From positions 1 to 5,203 of the forward strand of contig CAMUGK010000064.1 in assembly GCA_947088415.1 (NCBI GenBank): DNA of 5,203 nucleotides, in the 5' to 3' direction. The notes under the pieces are model-generated. The model had not been told where the DNA came from and did not search any database. It worked only from the letters and a program-made list of their open reading frames with translations. Within the stretch, counting starts at the first letter, position 1. Each line of letters opens with the position of its first letter. Shown piece by piece: positions 4,811-5,203 of this stretch. Source of the stretch: an uncultured Bacillota bacterium. Its GTDB lineage: Bacteria; Bacillota; Clostridia; Christensenellales; UBA1242. The translations under genes were made by a program, and so were the position numbers.

Positions 4811-4831
4811 GCAAATCGCGTGCGATTTTGC
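4811..4831 (-). repeat. AAATCGC/GCGATTT hairpin in the Gln-Gln spacer
   Basis: GCAAATCGC (4811-4819) pairs with GCGATTTTGC (4822-4831) with one bulged base, two bases after the CCA of tRNA-Gln(CUG) on the transcript. The core palindrome is the same as that inside the hairpin at 4563-4599. Confidence 0.6.
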
Positions 4832-4833
4832 TG

Positions 4834-4909
4834 TGGCTGGGGTGGCAGGATTCGAACCTACGCAATGTTGGAGTCAGAGTCCAATGCCTTACCGCTTGGC
4901 GACACCCCA
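4834..4909 (-). tRNA. tRNA-Gln(CUG)
   Basis: A 76-base gene with encoded CCA. Acceptor TGGGGTG/CACCCCA, discriminator G73, anticodon arm TTGGA-CTCTGAC-TCCAA, T arm GTAGG-TTCGAAT-CCTGC. It differs from tRNA-Gln(UUG) mainly in the anticodon arm and by one extra variable-loop base. Confidence 0.96.
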
Positions 4910-4948
4910 ATGGTGCATAAATTCTTTTTTTAACCTAAAAGTTAAATC

Positions 4949-5025
4949 TGGGGTGGTCTAAGAGGATCGAACTCTTGACCTCCAGAGCCACAATCTGGCG
5001 TTCTACCAACTGAACTAAGACCACC
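4949..5025 (-). tRNA. tRNA-His(GUG)
   Basis: A 77-base gene including the extra G-1 that pairs with C73, the hallmark of tRNA-His read by histidyl-tRNA synthetase. Acceptor GTGGTCT/AGACCAC, anticodon arm CCAGA-TTGTGGC-TCTGG, T arm AAGAG-TTCGATC-CTCTT, CCA encoded. Confidence 0.96.
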
Positions 5026-5048
5026 ACGTCGTCGTAACCGAATAGGTG

Positions 5049-5125
5049 TGGTGCTCCCGGAAGGATTCGAACCTTCGACCTTTGCCTTAGAAGGGCACTG
5101 CTCTATCCAGCTGAGCTACGGAAGC
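5049..5125 (-). tRNA. tRNA-Arg(UCU)
   Basis: A 77-base gene with encoded CCA. Acceptor GCTTCCG/CGGGAGC (one U-G pair), D stem GCTC/GAGC, anticodon loop CTTCTAA, T arm GAAGG-TTCGAAT-CCTTC. The top pair of the anticodon stem, 27-43, is G-A rather than a standard pair. It reads AGA and AGG codons. Confidence 0.95.
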
Positions 5126-5128
5126 CCA

Positions 5129-5202
5129 TGGAGCAGGTGAAGGGAATCGGACCCTCGCAACCAGCTTGGAAGGCTAGTGTTCTACCACTGAACTACACCT
5201 GC
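5129..5202 (-). tRNA. tRNA-Gly(UCC)
   Basis: A 74-base gene with encoded CCA that ends one base before the window edge. Acceptor GCAGGTG/CACCTGC, anticodon arm CTAGC-CTTCCAA-GCTGG, D loop with the usual GG. The T loop reads TCCGATT, so position 55 is C instead of the nearly universal U. Only 3 bases separate it from tRNA-Arg, so the two come from one precursor. The cluster promoter is not in the window. Confidence 0.94.
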
Positions 5203-5203
5203 A

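Noticed and set aside
4474..4961. Several open frames of 60-100 codons on both strands across the tRNA cluster
   Set aside because: They read through tRNA genes and their spacers (for example repeated AGVAGFEPT-like stretches come from the two tRNA-Gln genes) and have no ribosome binding sites.

Overview
The window is an AT-rich stretch of bacterial chromosome, most likely from a Firmicutes-type organism (Clostridia/Bacilli grade). The evidence is strong GGAGG-type ribosome binding sites, near-consensus sigma-A promoters (TTGACA-17-TATAAT class), TAA stops, hairpin-plus-T-run terminators, CCA-encoding tRNA genes and a Gram-positive-style rRNA leader. The genus cannot be named from this sequence. 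Almost everything lies on the minus strand; the single exception is a broken tyrosine recombinase gene on the plus strand.

Layout from left to right. Positions 1-226 hold a minus-strand promoter and untranslated leader with a boxA-like motif, which looks like the start of an rRNA operon whose 16S gene should lie just beyond the left edge. Positions 226-420 have no gene. Four separate minus-strand protein units follow, each with its own promoter. They are a YcxB-like two-helix membrane protein (545-1129), an unrecognised cysteine-containing protein (1309-1845), a single-pass membrane protein with a large external domain (2524-3453), and a compact HD-domain phosphohydrolase (3618-4214). The first three have clear terminators; the HD gene has only a weak candidate.

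Between the second and third genes sits the C-terminal remnant of a tyrosine recombinase (about 1904-2224, plus strand). It runs convergently into tRNA-Ala(UGC) (2313-2389, minus strand). This is the classical arrangement of an element integrated into the 3' end of a tRNA gene, here decayed. The unrecognised gene next to it, and perhaps the YcxB-like gene, may be leftover cargo.

The right end (4308-5202) is a minus-strand tRNA cluster, transcribed Gly(UCC)-Arg(UCU)-His(GUG)-Gln(CUG)-Gln(UUG)-Lys(UUU) and ended by a strong terminator at 4263-4302. Its promoter lies outside the window. Spacers grow from 3 bases to 284 bases along the cluster. The longest, between Gln(UUG) and Lys, is packed with inverted repeats, including a GC-rich 63-base hairpin. 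Two tRNAs have unusual features: a C3-A70 mismatch in Lys and C55 instead of U55 in Gly.

The window is therefore mainly a translation locus (rRNA start, seven tRNAs) with singly transcribed accessory genes and one relic of a mobile element. I did not find a convincing new multi-gene system. The points most worth following are the structured tRNA spacer, the integrase/tRNA-Ala relic and the two odd tRNAs.
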